Origin: Membranipora membranacea
Lineage: Eukaryota; Bryozoa; Gymnolaemata; Cheilostomatida; Membraniporidae
Reading direction: 5' to 3'
Length of the DNA stretch: 64,000 bases
NCBI GenBank assembly: GCA_914767715.1
Contig: OU612072.1
Coordinates: 21,390,001-21,454,000, forward strand
Shown here: positions 34,036 to 46,562 of the stretch, piece after piece
Position numbering within the stretch: the stretch's first letter is position 1
How the letters are laid out: every line of letters begins with the position of its first letter
Program-made: the position numbers and the translations under genes
The notes under the pieces: generated by a model
Database searches by the model: none
Seen by the model: only the letters and a program-made list of their open reading frames with translations
Told to the model about the DNA's origin: nothing

Positions 34036-34639
34036 CATAGGTGCCCAAACTTGTCCTACCATGGGTCATATTCGCAGTTTAGAAAATGTCCGTGGGCCAA
34101 GAGTAGTTATGCTTGGTGATTATTGATAGTCGCTAGGAGGCCCCATAACAAATATTTTGCTTCATAATTTTGAACATTGCATGAGGAAATAATTTTTGGG
34201 GCTAGTGAACTGACTATTCCAAATAATCACATGTCCTGGTTGAGGATTTTTCAAAACTGATTCCATTCGGAAAATTAGCAAATGAGCGAATAAGAGGGCG
34301 GCTTATAAAAACGGGAGAATCACAACCATTCAGGGGCGTATTGTAATTATTTTTGATGTAGAGAACTAATTCAACAAGTGGGAATTTTTTTGGTGTCCTT
34401 TTCCTGCAGACTGATGTTCTCTAGTTCTGTTCTCTATTCAGTTGTAGGCCAATCCATGTAAGTTTTTTCAGAAAACAGACCATGTTGCATGGTATGAGTT
34501 ATCAGGTATGAGTTATCAGGACATTTGCGCCCCGCATGAATTATCGCCGTTTGTAGAGTGTCACGATGGCAATTGAGCCACTTAAATTTGCTAGTTGTGG
34601 GCCACATTTGGCCCATGGGCCCCAATTTGGACACCCTTG
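34036..34639. mobile_element. hAT-like MITE, 604 bp
   Basis: Perfect 8-bp target duplication CACTACAT (34028-34035 and 34640-34647). The termini are CATAGGTGCCCAAACTTG and, inverted, CAAGGGTGTCCAAATTGG, matching the common CA-GGGTG-CCAAA hAT terminus. Subterminal GGGCC words occur on both sides. There is no coding capacity. Confidence 0.9.
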
Positions 34640-34647
34640 CACTACAT

Positions 34648-35169
34648 AGTCATGGTTTGAAGTTAAAATCTGGTTTTCAGTCTTCCTAAAACTTAAACGA
34701 ATTATAAAGTACATTTAGTACAAAAATTATCAAATTTACATGTTCACTTTTGCAATCTCAGCAAACAACAATTCAACTTTGAGACATGCATTATGATTGA
34801 TAGGGTTTGCTCCTCACACTTACATAGAAATTAATTAATCAAGGGTAAGTCCAACAAAAGAACTTTGCTGGCGAAGTGTTTGAGGATAAATAAATACCAT
34901 CAATCAATCAAGCAATTTATCAGTTCACAATGTATTACAAGTGTATCCCTAAAACTTCCGCCTCCATTACACATCGGCAATCTAGACAACAAATTAGTTA
35001 TTTTGGTATCACATTTATACGTGGCTGTCTGCGCTGAAGGTAAAAAGCTCACATTTAAAAATCAGAAATTGAAATTCTAGCGATACATACTATAGAAATG
35101 ATTTCTAAGAGAATGATTTACAGGGTCGATTTCTCCCTTTTGATTGTGACCCTGCCATCTTTTACCAAA
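34648..35169. other. No recognisable gene
   Basis: AT-rich; only short frames. Confidence 0.35.
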
Positions 35170-35262
35170 GCGCCTAAGTAAACCCCGCTGAGGGGTTAGG
35201 GGGCGCTGGAAGCCTACCCAACGGGGTTCGGCACAGAGCCCCGGCCCTAAAGCCTAGAGAGC
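35170..35262. repeat. GC-rich stem-forming stretch
   Basis: Far more GC-rich than its surroundings. It contains AACCCC/GGGGTT and GGGG...GCCCC inverted pairs and a GGGGGCGCTGG word. It resembles short GC-rich dispersed repeats, but no second copy is in the window. Confidence 0.4.
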
Positions 35263-36755
35263 AATTTTGGGCCTTTGCATTGCATTGACTGGGTTTTGTA
35301 GGAGTGTCTCAGGTGAAAATTCACAAGCAGATTACTAAAAGAATAAAGCAGTCAACCTAAATAGTATGGAGCCTACAGCCACGTTCGCCATCCCGAACGC
35401 CATTAAGGGCTGCCTGTGGGTTGTTTTTTGTTGTAATCTATCTTATCATACAATCAAGGTGCTTGTCAATTAGATCAGGAATAATTCTGCCTGGTATCAT
35501 ACCTAATAACCTAAAGCAAGACATAAGTATTCCAAGTGACAGCACCTTAATCGGCCGCCTGTATATCAACGATGTGTTTTTTCTGAGGAAGATCAATTAA
35601 ATTAGCTTGAGCAGACACAGCTGAATTTTATTGTGAAAAAACTACTGAGCTTAGCTGACTTTGAACAAGAGAAAATCACAGATGAGTATCGGCTAATAAA
35701 TTCTGTGTTAATTTGGCCTCAGTTCAATCTGTGCTAAATAAGGGACAGTTTGTTGACACCCTCTGATTATTATGATTATAACACTGGGCTAATACAACTC
35801 ACTGCTAAGCTTCTGATCCCACTGTTGAATAGAGTTGATGGTTGACTGTCCATTCATACAGTTATAAAATTGTCAATGTAAATAAACATACATCATCTAG
35901 TATTGTCATTTACATGAAATAGGCCTATATTATGTAACTTTGGGGTGTGGCGGTATACTATAGAACATTCCTGTTGCTCTCATCCACTGGTCTCGCCTGC
36001 GGCGTAACCAGTTGATCAGGAGCGACTCGGAATGCAGGCAAATGGACCAAACTTGGTCTAGTATACTAGGACATGGCCCTTATATTTTAATTAAGAGGTA
36101 ACACGAGTGAATATAATTAGGCTGAGTATTATGTAACCTCAAGGTCAGATTATCAAACCATTACTGGCTAGGTTTCATCTGGCTGAAAAGTGGGATGGCA
36201 GTCATAAGATCAAAGTGATAAACATCATGAAATTCCTTTGCCTTGATAATGATCGATCAATCACATGCAGGTATGGTGTAAGACTACCTGTCATACATGA
36301 CAAGTTGGCAGACCCAGAAATCAGGAGGTCTCCAAGGACGAACTATAAACCCGGACTACCACTCTGCGTCCAAGAGTGTGGATGCAATTTAGGCCTAGTG
36401 TATAATATTTCCAAGCCAAAACTTGACTGTAAATTTTGTTAATTGCATAGTTTTACCTCAATATGTGGATTTAACCAACTTGGGAGGAGCAGCCTTAACA
36501 ACACTGGTAGGTTAGGCTCGAATATTGAATAGCCACTTACAATTCGTAATGTTAATAAGCAAATACATAGGTATGTGTACTGTGATGGTAGGAGAACACA
36601 GTAACTCTTGCAAAGGGTAGCTTCAAAAACTTTCTGAGTAAAGGAAGCTGAAAAAGGGAGGAGAAAGGGAGATAGGGAGGGGATGGGAATTACCCCTAAA
36701 AACTGGGAGCCTCCCTACCAAAAAGGGAGACTTGTCAGGTATGCTACCTGCATGT
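35263..36755. other. No recognisable gene
   Basis: About 1.5 kb; a 75-codon frame at 36215-36442 has no recognised family. Nothing else is supportable. Confidence 0.35.
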
Positions 36756-36795
36756 GATCACAGAGTAAGGATATATATATCCTTACTCTGTGATC
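36756..36795. repeat. Perfect 40-bp palindrome
   Basis: GATCACAGAGTAAGGATATA and its exact complement, joined at the centre. It contains two CACAGAGTAAGGATA termini head to head, the same word as the TIR of the element starting 150 bp to the right. Confidence 0.95.
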
Positions 36796-36945
36796 ATAAT
36801 GCTGTTGACTGTAGTAATAATTTTTTCTAAGTTTGCATTTGACATGATCTGGCAACTGTCACTGCGGGAGGTTAATCTTCGACTATGTTGTCCTTTTTAT
36901 GAACTCAGGGACTGTGGAAATAGTGTGCAAATCCTCTGTCTGTTT

Positions 36946-37631
36946 CACAGAGTAAGGATAAGCAGAGGGGACGCTTCAATGATCGTTATAGTGCCTGCGG
37001 TTTTAATCCACTGGGGGAAATTCATCAATCTGGCCAGCTGCCAATTTCAGAATATATAAAAGTTACAGTGGAGTTTTGTCATGCAGACATAGCCACCTTT
37101 GATAGGTCATAATTCATTCTGTATTTATCCTAAAGACTGATTTCTAACTTTTCTGAAATGTCCAATCTTCGAGCTATACACCATATTATTGTCATTTTTT
37201 GCTAGGATACATAGGCTATGAGTAATCCAGGTTTTTAAAATGAGTTTTACCATATAGATATACATAGGGCTTAGGTCAATGCACGGACATTTCCTAATTT
37301 TGATGACCAGCCGTCTATCAATTGTCACATGTAAATCTATATGACAAAACTCATTTCAAAAACCTGGATTGCTCTTAGCCTATGACAATAATATGGTGTA
37401 TAGCTTGAAGCTTGGACATTCCAGCAAAGTTGGAAATCAGTCTTTAGGATAAATACAGAATGAATTATGGCCCATCAAAGGTAGGGATGTCTGCAAGAAA
37501 AATGCCATTATAACATATAGAGATAATGAGTTTTTGGCATCCAGATGTGCACAATTTTCCCCCAGTGAATCAAAAACCGCAGGCACTATAACTATCCTTG
37601 AACTGTCCCCTCTGTATATCCTTACTCTGTG
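36946..37631. mobile_element. Foldback hAT-like element, 686 bp
   Basis: The two halves are inverted copies of each other over almost the whole length. Blocks such as CAGAGGGGAC, GTTATAGTGCCTGCGG, CTGGGGGAAA and TATTTATCCTAAAGACTGAT recur in mirror order. The ends are CACAGAGTAAGGATA. It is flanked by a perfect 8-bp duplication GTCTGTTT (36938-36945 and 37632-37639). There is no protein. The 8-bp TSD and CA ends fit hAT. Confidence 0.92.
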
Positions 37632-37639
37632 GTCTGTTT

Positions 37640-39599
37640 AGACAGAATAGTTACGGAATGCACTTTCTATTGAATAAGTCAGAGTCATACACTTAGGTGC
37701 AAGATTTACTAGCTTACAGACTATGCATGATAATATCTCGCATTATTCAATTTCCATAGGCTAAGTAATTGGCTCATCCAACATTCCCTAAAACCACAAA
37801 CTGATTGATTCAGCAGCCACACGTTTCAAAATTATTATGATGTAAACAATTTCTACAGTTCAATAAAAGGACAGATAATAGTGACTGCAAAATAAGCAGT
37901 AAGCCCAAAATTGACCAGGGGTCTATGAACAAGGTTTTTAGGCCACATAAATCTGTACGTACAGGGGGGGGGGGGGGTTCTCCTAGTTTTCGCCACATTC
38001 TACTGCTCAATAATTTATTTTTAACTGTTACCAGTTCCTAGTCTAATTTAAGCTCGACAAATCTTCATCCATGCTTTTTATATTGACCCAGGACGATTAA
38101 ATGAGGCTAGGGTGTCAACTAAAATTTTTAATAATTTTTATACCCTTGTATACTGCTGCATTCCTATTCTGCTGTGATAGAATTAAGAGAGTATGGAGTT
38201 TTGCAAAAAAACGATAAAGAAAATCGGAATCAATATAACACATCACATGTAATAATCTGTGGAGTGCCAAGGAAAACTATTTCTTTCTTTGTAAAGAAAC
38301 AGGAAAAGGTCGAGACTTGATATAATTTATTACTTATTGGTTATTTCTGAGCGATGAATGAAATAAAAAAAACGACATGAAATTAAAAAGTCTACTTAAA
38401 TGAAAAGCAAATTATATCGGCGAGTGAAAAAACTGTCAAATTGCTATACAGCAGCATTTTGTTCAATGTTGATGTGTGTTTCGTGACACTAGTATAGACC
38501 TTATGACATGAATTAGCACTGCAGCGCACTGATGATTAATTATGCTTACTGCAACTGCTAACTGCAATTATGCTAACTGCAACCACAACAAATACCTTAT
38601 GCTATCAGGACCTATGATATTATCTATAATAATAGCAAAATTTATAAATAGCACATATGTATTACATTGACCTAGCTCAGTGTCAATCCTCTGGCATCCT
38701 GTGACATCATGCATCTAACCCTAGCATAAAACATCTTGCTAAAATTTTACAGTATTTTCCGACTGTTCAGATGTTTTACCCAATCGCGGGCACTTGGTGT
38801 CATGGTGTCAGGTAATCAACACACAGTCTTTTTCTGTGATTTGGTTCCGCTTTTTCGATGTTTGCCAGATTATAGGCAGTACCTAACTACTTGCATGTCC
38901 AAGCATGTCAAAGCATGATTTCCAAGCAATAGCATAATACTAATTAAATAGTACATTTCCAAACAAGCTTTGATCTTTTGAGTGAATAATTTGGCCATTA
39001 ATTTGACACTTGTTACCTGGTTAATTCGGAAAGTTTTATATTCGACTTTTAAACGTTTGCAGGGAAATGAGTATACGAGTCATCATTCTGTCTAATTTAC
39101 CCAGTCTCCCTATCTTATTTAAATTTTGTGCGAAATATATATTTTAATCAATTAAATATTTATGATCTGTGTCTGACACAATTAGCCTACTGATAATCTC
39201 ATGCAGTTATAGCAATTCTACCCCATATCATTCCTATGCACACATGGTTGGAGCCAACAAAACTCGTTCGGGCTTCTTGTTGTACTAAGGTACACAAAGA
39301 GACAACATCTTCATGTGTCGACTTTCTATTCATGATGCCACAGACAACAGTTTCATACACCCACATGAAAAAATCACAGGGTTATGTGAAATAGAGCTTA
39401 TTTCAAGAATTGTGTTGTTGCAATATGCGGTCAAAACATTTTATAATTGACCACTATTGATAAGCACCCTTGTGACTTGTAAAGCACAGCCAGCCGAATA
39501 ATTGTAGCTGGCATCAACCACTTGTGCCATCATAGGATACCTCATTCAATTGAAATCTAATCTGAAAACAATATCAGTCACTCAAACTAGTACAGCAAA
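37640..39599. other. No recognisable gene
   Basis: About 2 kb upstream of the DUF4806-like gene. Contains a G-run at about 37965-37977. Any promoter of the downstream gene should lie near its right edge, but no core motif is convincing. Confidence 0.35.
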
Positions 39600-42500
39600 A
39601 TGGCTCCAAAAGCACCATTGTATTACATCGTCAGCTCCATTCGAAGAGAGGAAGTAAGCATTGTTAGCAGTAATTGGAGCAAAAAGTCAACCTTATTAAA
39701 GGAAAAGGACAAGCTAAAACACTCAGTTGTGGTGAGTCATAAATTTTCTTAGCAAAACACTTTTTTTTTAAATTTCCAATATTCAAATATGCAGTTTTAT
39801 TTTAATGATTTCAAATCTATTTTTTAAGATTTATCAAGTTGGTTCATTTGAAAAGAGTGCCATATGGTTGAAATGCCCCAAATACTAATTTTTGGTATAC
39901 ATTGGTGTTTAGCAGCGCCAACATGGATTGACAAGACAAAGCCTCGCAAGTGCATATGCCTTACTGATCTGTGGATATTCCAAATGTTATCTTGGAGTCC
40001 TTTCTTATTGACTAGTGTAACAGCTGCTCTGATTATTTTTTCCAGAAATGCTATTGGCCACCACCCACCACAAACGGAAAAAGCCTCAGGAAGGAGCATG
40101 CATTTCCAGATATTGGCAATTGGACGTTGTATGACGCGAAGATATTGCAGCTTACAGGTAATGAGACAAAGCTAACATTGTCTACGGCATTGGTTTCAAT
40201 AATTTATCATGATTGCATCACACTATAGGAAAGTACTATATTACGCCGATAAATTCTTGTGAGATATCCCATGCACTTGGTATTATCGGCTGTGGAATCT
40301 TTTAATCTTCGAGGGTGGTTATAGCGGAGATTATAGCTCAAAAAATAATATCTAAAATGAGAGATTTTCAAAAAAAAGCACAGCTGATACATATATCCTC
40401 AGTAACAGGATGGAACTCGGAGTTGCAACCTCAGTCAATTCATATGTATTTGTGCGCTGCACACATAACATGACCACCGCATGCACAATAGAGCCAAACT
40501 TAAGTTCAATCTACAAAAGTTTGCAGTATTAAGCAAGATCGTGTTGCAAACATATGCCAGCATCCCTCTCACTAAAATGTTAAGCATTTTCTTTCCAGAG
40601 GACCACGAAAAGGCCAAGGTGTATGAGTCGCAAGCAAGAAAGAAGGATGATATCACTACTGGTTAGTTAAACTTTACACAAAAATATAAATAAATATAAC
40701 TGATGTCCCCAGCAATGTGGTTGCTGTTAGGTTGGAGGTAATGGTTCGGTTTAAAGGCTGTCCTTTCCTATGTCTGAATTAATTACTATCACTAAGCATC
40801 AATATTTACACTAAGGATTAAGGTAAAATCTCATCCAAAATTCTTCAACTGCTTCTTCTGTGTTGCTGAGACATCAAAATTTTCTATCCTCAACAACCAG
40901 GAATCAGAATGGGGTAATTCTAAAAAAAATTGTCAATCATTCAAAGAAATATTCACATGGCCTGACATTCAAATCAAGTGTCTGCGCTTTCGACCATTGA
41001 AAACTCAGGGAACAGCACTGCATATGTATATATTTAGTCCTGTTTGATCTCGATGCTTCACAGGTCGCTGTACTGCTACATAAAAATTGGTGCTGCTTAA
41101 GATTTCCCTTGTAAAAAGAGTCAAGGATATTTATTTTAGGAATTCTTACAAGTATTTGGGTTGTTGGATGTTGTCAATATAAACTATTGGGGAGGCAATT
41201 TATTTCTGGTAAACAAGCGCAGACTGAACTAATGATTTCATACCACAAACAGGTTAACATTGATGTTTTGGTTTGAAAATGCTGTGTTTATGTAGAAACA
41301 GAGGCTGGTGAACAATGCTTGAGGAAACAAACTCTGTCATCTCCCCAGCGAATTCAGAAGGACCCTAGTAAGTGTATGCAACATTCTTTTATTTTCACAT
41401 TTAATTTAGGGCATGCAGTTGCGGTTGGTTGGTTTATGTAGCGAAAAGGACCCCTAAATCTTTGGTTGGGAACTGTTAGCAGTAAGGAGTGGTCACTGTC
41501 ATGATGTGTATGCATGATTTGCAGTACCGGTATCGGTGTTTTGATATTCGGTGTGAGTTGATAATTACTATACACGTTATGGCCGGTCTAGGTCTTGCTG
41601 CTAGTCAGCGTTTCCTTTACACTACTGTGATATATATTAAAATGTATCCCACATTGAGCACCATTATCGATTTGTTGCACTCAAACCCCTTGCCGGCAAT
41701 ACGGCAACATGTTAAATATGATCTGTGGTTTGTTATGGTCTATATAATAAACAATTTTGTGCCCGGTGCAATCATTTGACTAAGAAAATAATTCAGTTGT
41801 AATTTTTTAAAGATGATGGTGATGGAGAAGAGAGGAATGGTGCAAATGATGACAATAGTACACATGATGGCAGTAGTATGGCTATACCACTACCGTCATT
41901 TGATCTAAAGACCTCTCACGGTGAGTTATAACTCAAGATAGATTCATGAGATAAAATGCATTACCAACTTAAAGACCGATTATAGAAGAATCATGATAGC
42001 GGGCCCCACCAGATGCACTTGACTCAGAATTGATTTAATAACCTATAATGTTATTCGAGGCAGCCTCTTCCCAATATATATGTTCAATGATTCGATATCT
42101 CTGATTTTTGCAACACAATAAACTAGCCCAATCATCCGGGCGTTGTTGTAGTCGCAGGAAGGGATCATTATTATCAGCCAAGTCTATTTTTGACATTGCC
42201 TTGGAGTTGCGATGTCATGGGAAAGGGGTTGACAACTCCGTTCATCTGTGAACAATAATTGAAATACACCAGAAGTGCTAAACATCTATTTCTCTCTTGG
42301 TATCTTCAATATCAACTAACATCCGTTGACAGTTAACGTCCACCATGGGTTCAATATTTAGATGGTTTCTGCCAAAGATGAATATCATGGATCCATTTCG
42401 GTTCATTGATAACCCATATTTACATTAAAAGCAGCCACTTTGTTTTGTTGTTTGTTTGTTTGTTTTTAGATGAAGATCTCATTTCAACTCCGAAAGAAAA

Positions 42501-45413
42501 AAGCCCAGAATTATGAGTCCAGAACCATCGGCTAGTACGCGTAAGTATCCCTTTCTCCTTTTAGTCTCTGTACAAAAATCAGGCTCATTGCAACAAAGAT
42601 ACAGTATCCAGTTTTTTCTGAGACTTGAACTGTATTGCTCAAATGAGAGAATAATATTGGAACAGATAATAGCCAGACAACTTTGGACCGGAGCTGAGAT
42701 CTGCTTCCGCTTCTAACACTTGATTGGAATGCCTCAGAAACATGCATAGGTGGTTCAATATATCAGTGCACTCTTTAAAACATGTTCATTGCAGTAAGAT
42801 GAAGTTGGATTGAACCTATAGCAGGACAATTTCAAAAAGATTACAGATACGCTTAAGATTTTTGAAAACTTATCATCTGAAATCCTTTTCACATAATTTA
42901 GTCAAATATTTGAATATATTCCAACCAATAGATTGGCCGAGATCACTGCAGAGTAATCAATTTTGTTGCTGATGATAAATGTGACCAACTTGATCCGAAT
43001 CGATACGGTAATTTCCGGACTACAATAGCTCAGTCAAGTTTGCTAGACGGATATTTATCATCTGTTCCTATCAAAACTGTGGACCACCTCGCTACCTTTG
43101 TTATGTAACTAGATTTAAGCGCATTGGTCACTTTTTCAGCTCAACAATGGTATACTATAACAACACAACCCTATTAGTAATGAAATACATAAATATCTTA
43201 TGAGTTGTCCCCCTCTGTGAAAAATGGTGGACAACTCCTGATTGAACTGTTGAACCTTGAAAAGGAACTTTTAGCATTGAATGGAATACTATGATATTTT
43301 AATTCCAAGTTTTTATTGTAGATGGATATTCACAATCGTGTGTGGAGTTGGGGGAAACTTCAAATCAGAAAATTGAATGTGAGTTATTTGAATGTTGATA
43401 AATAGATTAATACTCCCTGGATGGCAGCGACCATTTCGATCTAAATGATACACTTTTTTATCTGTTTGTCAATTATTAGGATATCACTTACTGCCAACAC
43501 CAACACAATCAGGCAAAGTAATTCATCCACAGTCTTCCCTCAAATACAGGACAAAGTACCCCAATATATTCTTTGCGAAACAAAAGACTTTGCCTTTGGT
43601 TGTATCGCTGAAAAAAACTTTGTGAATGATTGGTTGAATGGATTTTCATATTTCTTCTATAGTGTTGATATGAAGGTCAGCAAGATAATCAGACACCTTG
43701 AGAGAGGAGAGAGTGGCAGTTTCTCTGCAGTCAAGAAAAACATACACGACATGTCTGAGAGCCCTCTGGAATCTCCAGAGGAGCTCATGCTTTTCATCGA
43801 GCAACTCAAAGAGGATGATACCAAGTATCAGCAGTTTGTAAGTAGACCAGTGGTTAATCAGTATTTTAATTTGCAATATCAAACATTTTGGGTAGCAAAT
43901 ATGCTGCAAAAATAGGTGAAGGGAAGAATCATTTCTGCAGCACATGATCTACATCTGATGAATCATGACTGTGCTCGAATCAGTTTGCTCTTATTAACCA
44001 TAACGGCAAAGAGAAGGCGAATAACAGAATGTCAACCATATCGCCAGATCGGCTACATGGGGGCCTGGACGGAAAAAAACAGACTTTTTAACTTTCATGA
44101 CACATATACAGATACGCCATTATAAAAATGTTGTGTTTTTATTCTTGCAGCAAAAATTCTGTGAGACAATCGGAGGAAGGAGCCTCACCGAGGCTGTTTT
44201 CACCACAATGAGGAGAGTGGCTTCAAACCATGTTTGGCAGAATTTCACGCTGCAGGGCACAAAGACAAAACAGTGCCTTGCAGGCACAAGAGTCTTCAAG
44301 ACGATAGGAAGTAAGTAAAGGCTTTGATGACAAAATGCTGCCTCAAGCGTAATTTACACACCTTTGTTGATTCAATGAGTGCTTTCAGAATTATTAGCGG
44401 AAGTTACCTGCCCATGAGGTTTTGGAAGACAACTACTTGTGTAAGGCATTTAGTATGAACCCTCATGTGATGGGCAACATGTACAATTGTTATTCATTAT
44501 TTACTCTGTGAGTTTTTAAGGGTAGAAGCACATGATATTTATGAGCAGGCAGGGGTAGTGGTTCTCACTGTACTTCAAAAATTTTATGATAGATCTAGAC
44601 AGGACATTAAATGAAGTATTAGCAGTGATGCATTTATTCTAGGGTGCCATTACACCATTGGGATGTGTAGTAGCAACGGTGTTATCATCAATCATATTTT
44701 GAGTTTGAGCTTTTCGAGATCAACTGATATTAATTTCAATCTACCCTATAGGAGTTTAGTTTTCGCGGCATTTAGGATTTGCATTTCGGTTGATTCCTAC
44801 ATTGCGAAATTTAGTGTAACTTAAATTAAACTCAGTCACCATAGTTGCACGAACAATGTACAATTATACAGGATGCATGCATGCAAGCTAGCGTGGTGTA
44901 GTGGTCTAAGTGTCTGCCTTGCAATCAGATGGAGAATTATGCCCTGGGTTTGAATCCCAGCTTTGACATTTTTTTAAAATTTTCACTTGTAAGCCTACTA
45001 GCAAAATTTAACTCTAGCTAAATTAAACTCCTATAGGGTAAATGATTTCTTTAACAAATAACAACTCGAACGTGATTGTGAAACGCTGCTCAATCTCATG
45101 CAATTTTCAAACTCAAAACCCAATTAAAGTTGATCAAGTAGTAAATAAAACCTGGACTGCAGACCAAATGAGAACAACATTGCCAATAAACATTTCAATG
45201 GTCAAACATGGTCACAATGTTTTACCCCAGTTTTGTTTGACTCCCTGCACTGCCTGCGCTGCCTTCTAGTAATTGATATGTTTATCTTTCAAAGGAGCTG
45301 TGAGGGCACTGGGATACAATGACACTGCGGTGATAGAGAAGATGGGGGATCTCTGTAGAGCCGCACCTAATCAGAAGGGCGGCATCAACTTTAGTGTTGG
45401 AAAAAAAATGTAA
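39600..45413 (+). CDS. DUF4806-like protein, 10 exons, one frameshift
   Basis: Exons: 39600-39731, 40046-40157, 40599-40661, 41296-41367, 41813-41920, 42470-42540, 43322-43378, 43533-43837, 44151-44310, 45295-45413. All introns are GT-AG. Phases fit throughout except exon 6, which is 71 nt instead of a multiple of 3; the sum is 1199 nt, one short of 400 codons. The N-terminus (MAPKAPLYYIVSSI...VSIVSSNW, then KCYWPPP) matches the usual start of DUF4806 proteins. Exons 8-10 carry the domain: SPLESPEELMLFIEQL, FCETIGGRSLTEAV, LAGTRVFKTIG and a final helix. The middle exons are acidic and Ser/Thr-rich. The domain's function is unknown. Exon 8's start is chosen for phase. If the missing base is real, the protein ends in exon 6. 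Confidence 0.75.
42470..42540 (+). other. Exon 6 with a one-base deficit at an A6 run
   Basis: In the incoming frame the exon reads DEDLISTPKEKSPEL and stops at TGA. Adding one A at 42497-42502 would give an open, phase-1 exon that joins the next exon correctly. It is either a sequencing error in a homopolymer or a true loss-of-function allele. Confidence 0.75.
44744..45038. mobile_element. TA-flanked MITE in the last intron
   Basis: Termini CCCTATAGGAGTTTA are inverted at both ends, with TA on each side (44742-44743 and 45039-45040), as for Tc1/mariner-type elements. 295 bp. It carries a tRNA-like segment. Confidence 0.8.
44887..44968 (+). pseudogene. tRNA-like sequence inside the MITE
   Basis: Box A TGGTGTAGTGG and box B GGTTTGAATCC with a good T-arm (CTGGG/CCCAG). 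The acceptor ends do not pair and the anticodon stem is poor, so it is not a functional tRNA gene. It may be an old SINE or tRNA relic captured by the MITE. Confidence 0.65.
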
Positions 45414-45651
45414 GTTGAGTGGCAAATGGCCTGTCATGACAACCTTTGTTGGGTGGGGAGGGGGCGCCGACAAAGCTTGTCAAGACATACTATCTGGCTC
45501 AGTACAATGAATTGCACACAGACTGGCACTTTCAGGTTAATTGCAGTTCAAGCTCCAGGTAGTCAAGTTTAATTGAAAGACTTAAGATTGTTTAAGGTCT
45601 TTCAAGTAAGTCTTAGCCTAGTTTCTCTAAACAAGTTACAAATATGTATGC

Positions 45652-46501
45652 AGCTTGTTAGAACTAAAAGTAGCGAGCAAATAACAAAGGTCATTGCTAA
45701 GCCGATGCTCAATGAATGGTAAATTTTTATTTTAGGAGCCCTACTTTGAGTTTACTATCTGACTCTGTTACCATTCAATCCAACAAATCATATAACTATT
45801 TTGAGCTTTGAGCTGACCTCTGTACAAGAGCGGACAACTCCTTAAAATACAAATGAGTCTTGAAAGAAGCATTGTATCGGTGGAGTTGAACCAAATGCAT
45901 TGTAGGAAAACAACTGTAATAAGAATGTGTTGTTATTCTCTTCTTTTAGAAAATCACAGAGCTTACTCTGAATGGGGACAGCGATGACTGCAGCATAGAT
46001 AGCCAATTGTTGAATTGTTGAATTGTTGAATTGTTGAATTGTTGAATAGATGTGATTGTTGAATTCTTGAACTAAAAGCTTGTTAGAACTAAAAGTAGCG
46101 AGCAAATAACAAAGGTCATTGCTAAGCCGATGCTCAATGAATGATAAATTTTTATTTTAGGAGCCCTACTTTGAGTTTACTATCTGACTCTGTTACCATT
46201 CAATCCAACAAATCATATAACTATTTTGAGCTTTGAGCTGACCTCTGTACAAGAGCGGACAACTCCTTAAAATACAAAGGAGTCTTGAAAGAAGCATTGT
46301 ATCGGTGGAGTTGAACCAAATGCATTGTAGGAAAACAACTGTAATAAGAATGTGTTGTTATTCTCTTCTTTTAGAAAATCACAGAGCTTACTCTGAATGG
46401 GGACAGCGATGACTGCAGCATAGATAGCCAATTGTTGAATTGTTGAATTGTTGAATTGTTGAATTGTTGAATAGATGTGATTGTTGAATTCTTGAAGCGC
46501 A
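45652..46501. repeat. Tandem duplication, 2 x 425 bp, upstream of LINE B
   Basis: 45652-46076 and 46077-46501 are nearly identical by eye. Each ends with a TTGTTGAA-type octamer microsatellite. The second unit ends about 60 bp before the LINE ORF1 start, so the pair may be promoter monomers of the LINE or the 3' flank of the DUF4806-like gene. Confidence 0.85.
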
Positions 46502-46562
46502 AGGCTGAAAAAATCTGAGCTCCAGAAAAATTGACAATAAATCTGGGTAATTTTCACCCAAA

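Noticed and set aside
44887-44968. Functional tRNA-Ala (TGC) gene
   Set aside because: Acceptor ends do not pair and the anticodon stem is poor; only the internal promoter boxes and T-arm are tRNA-like.
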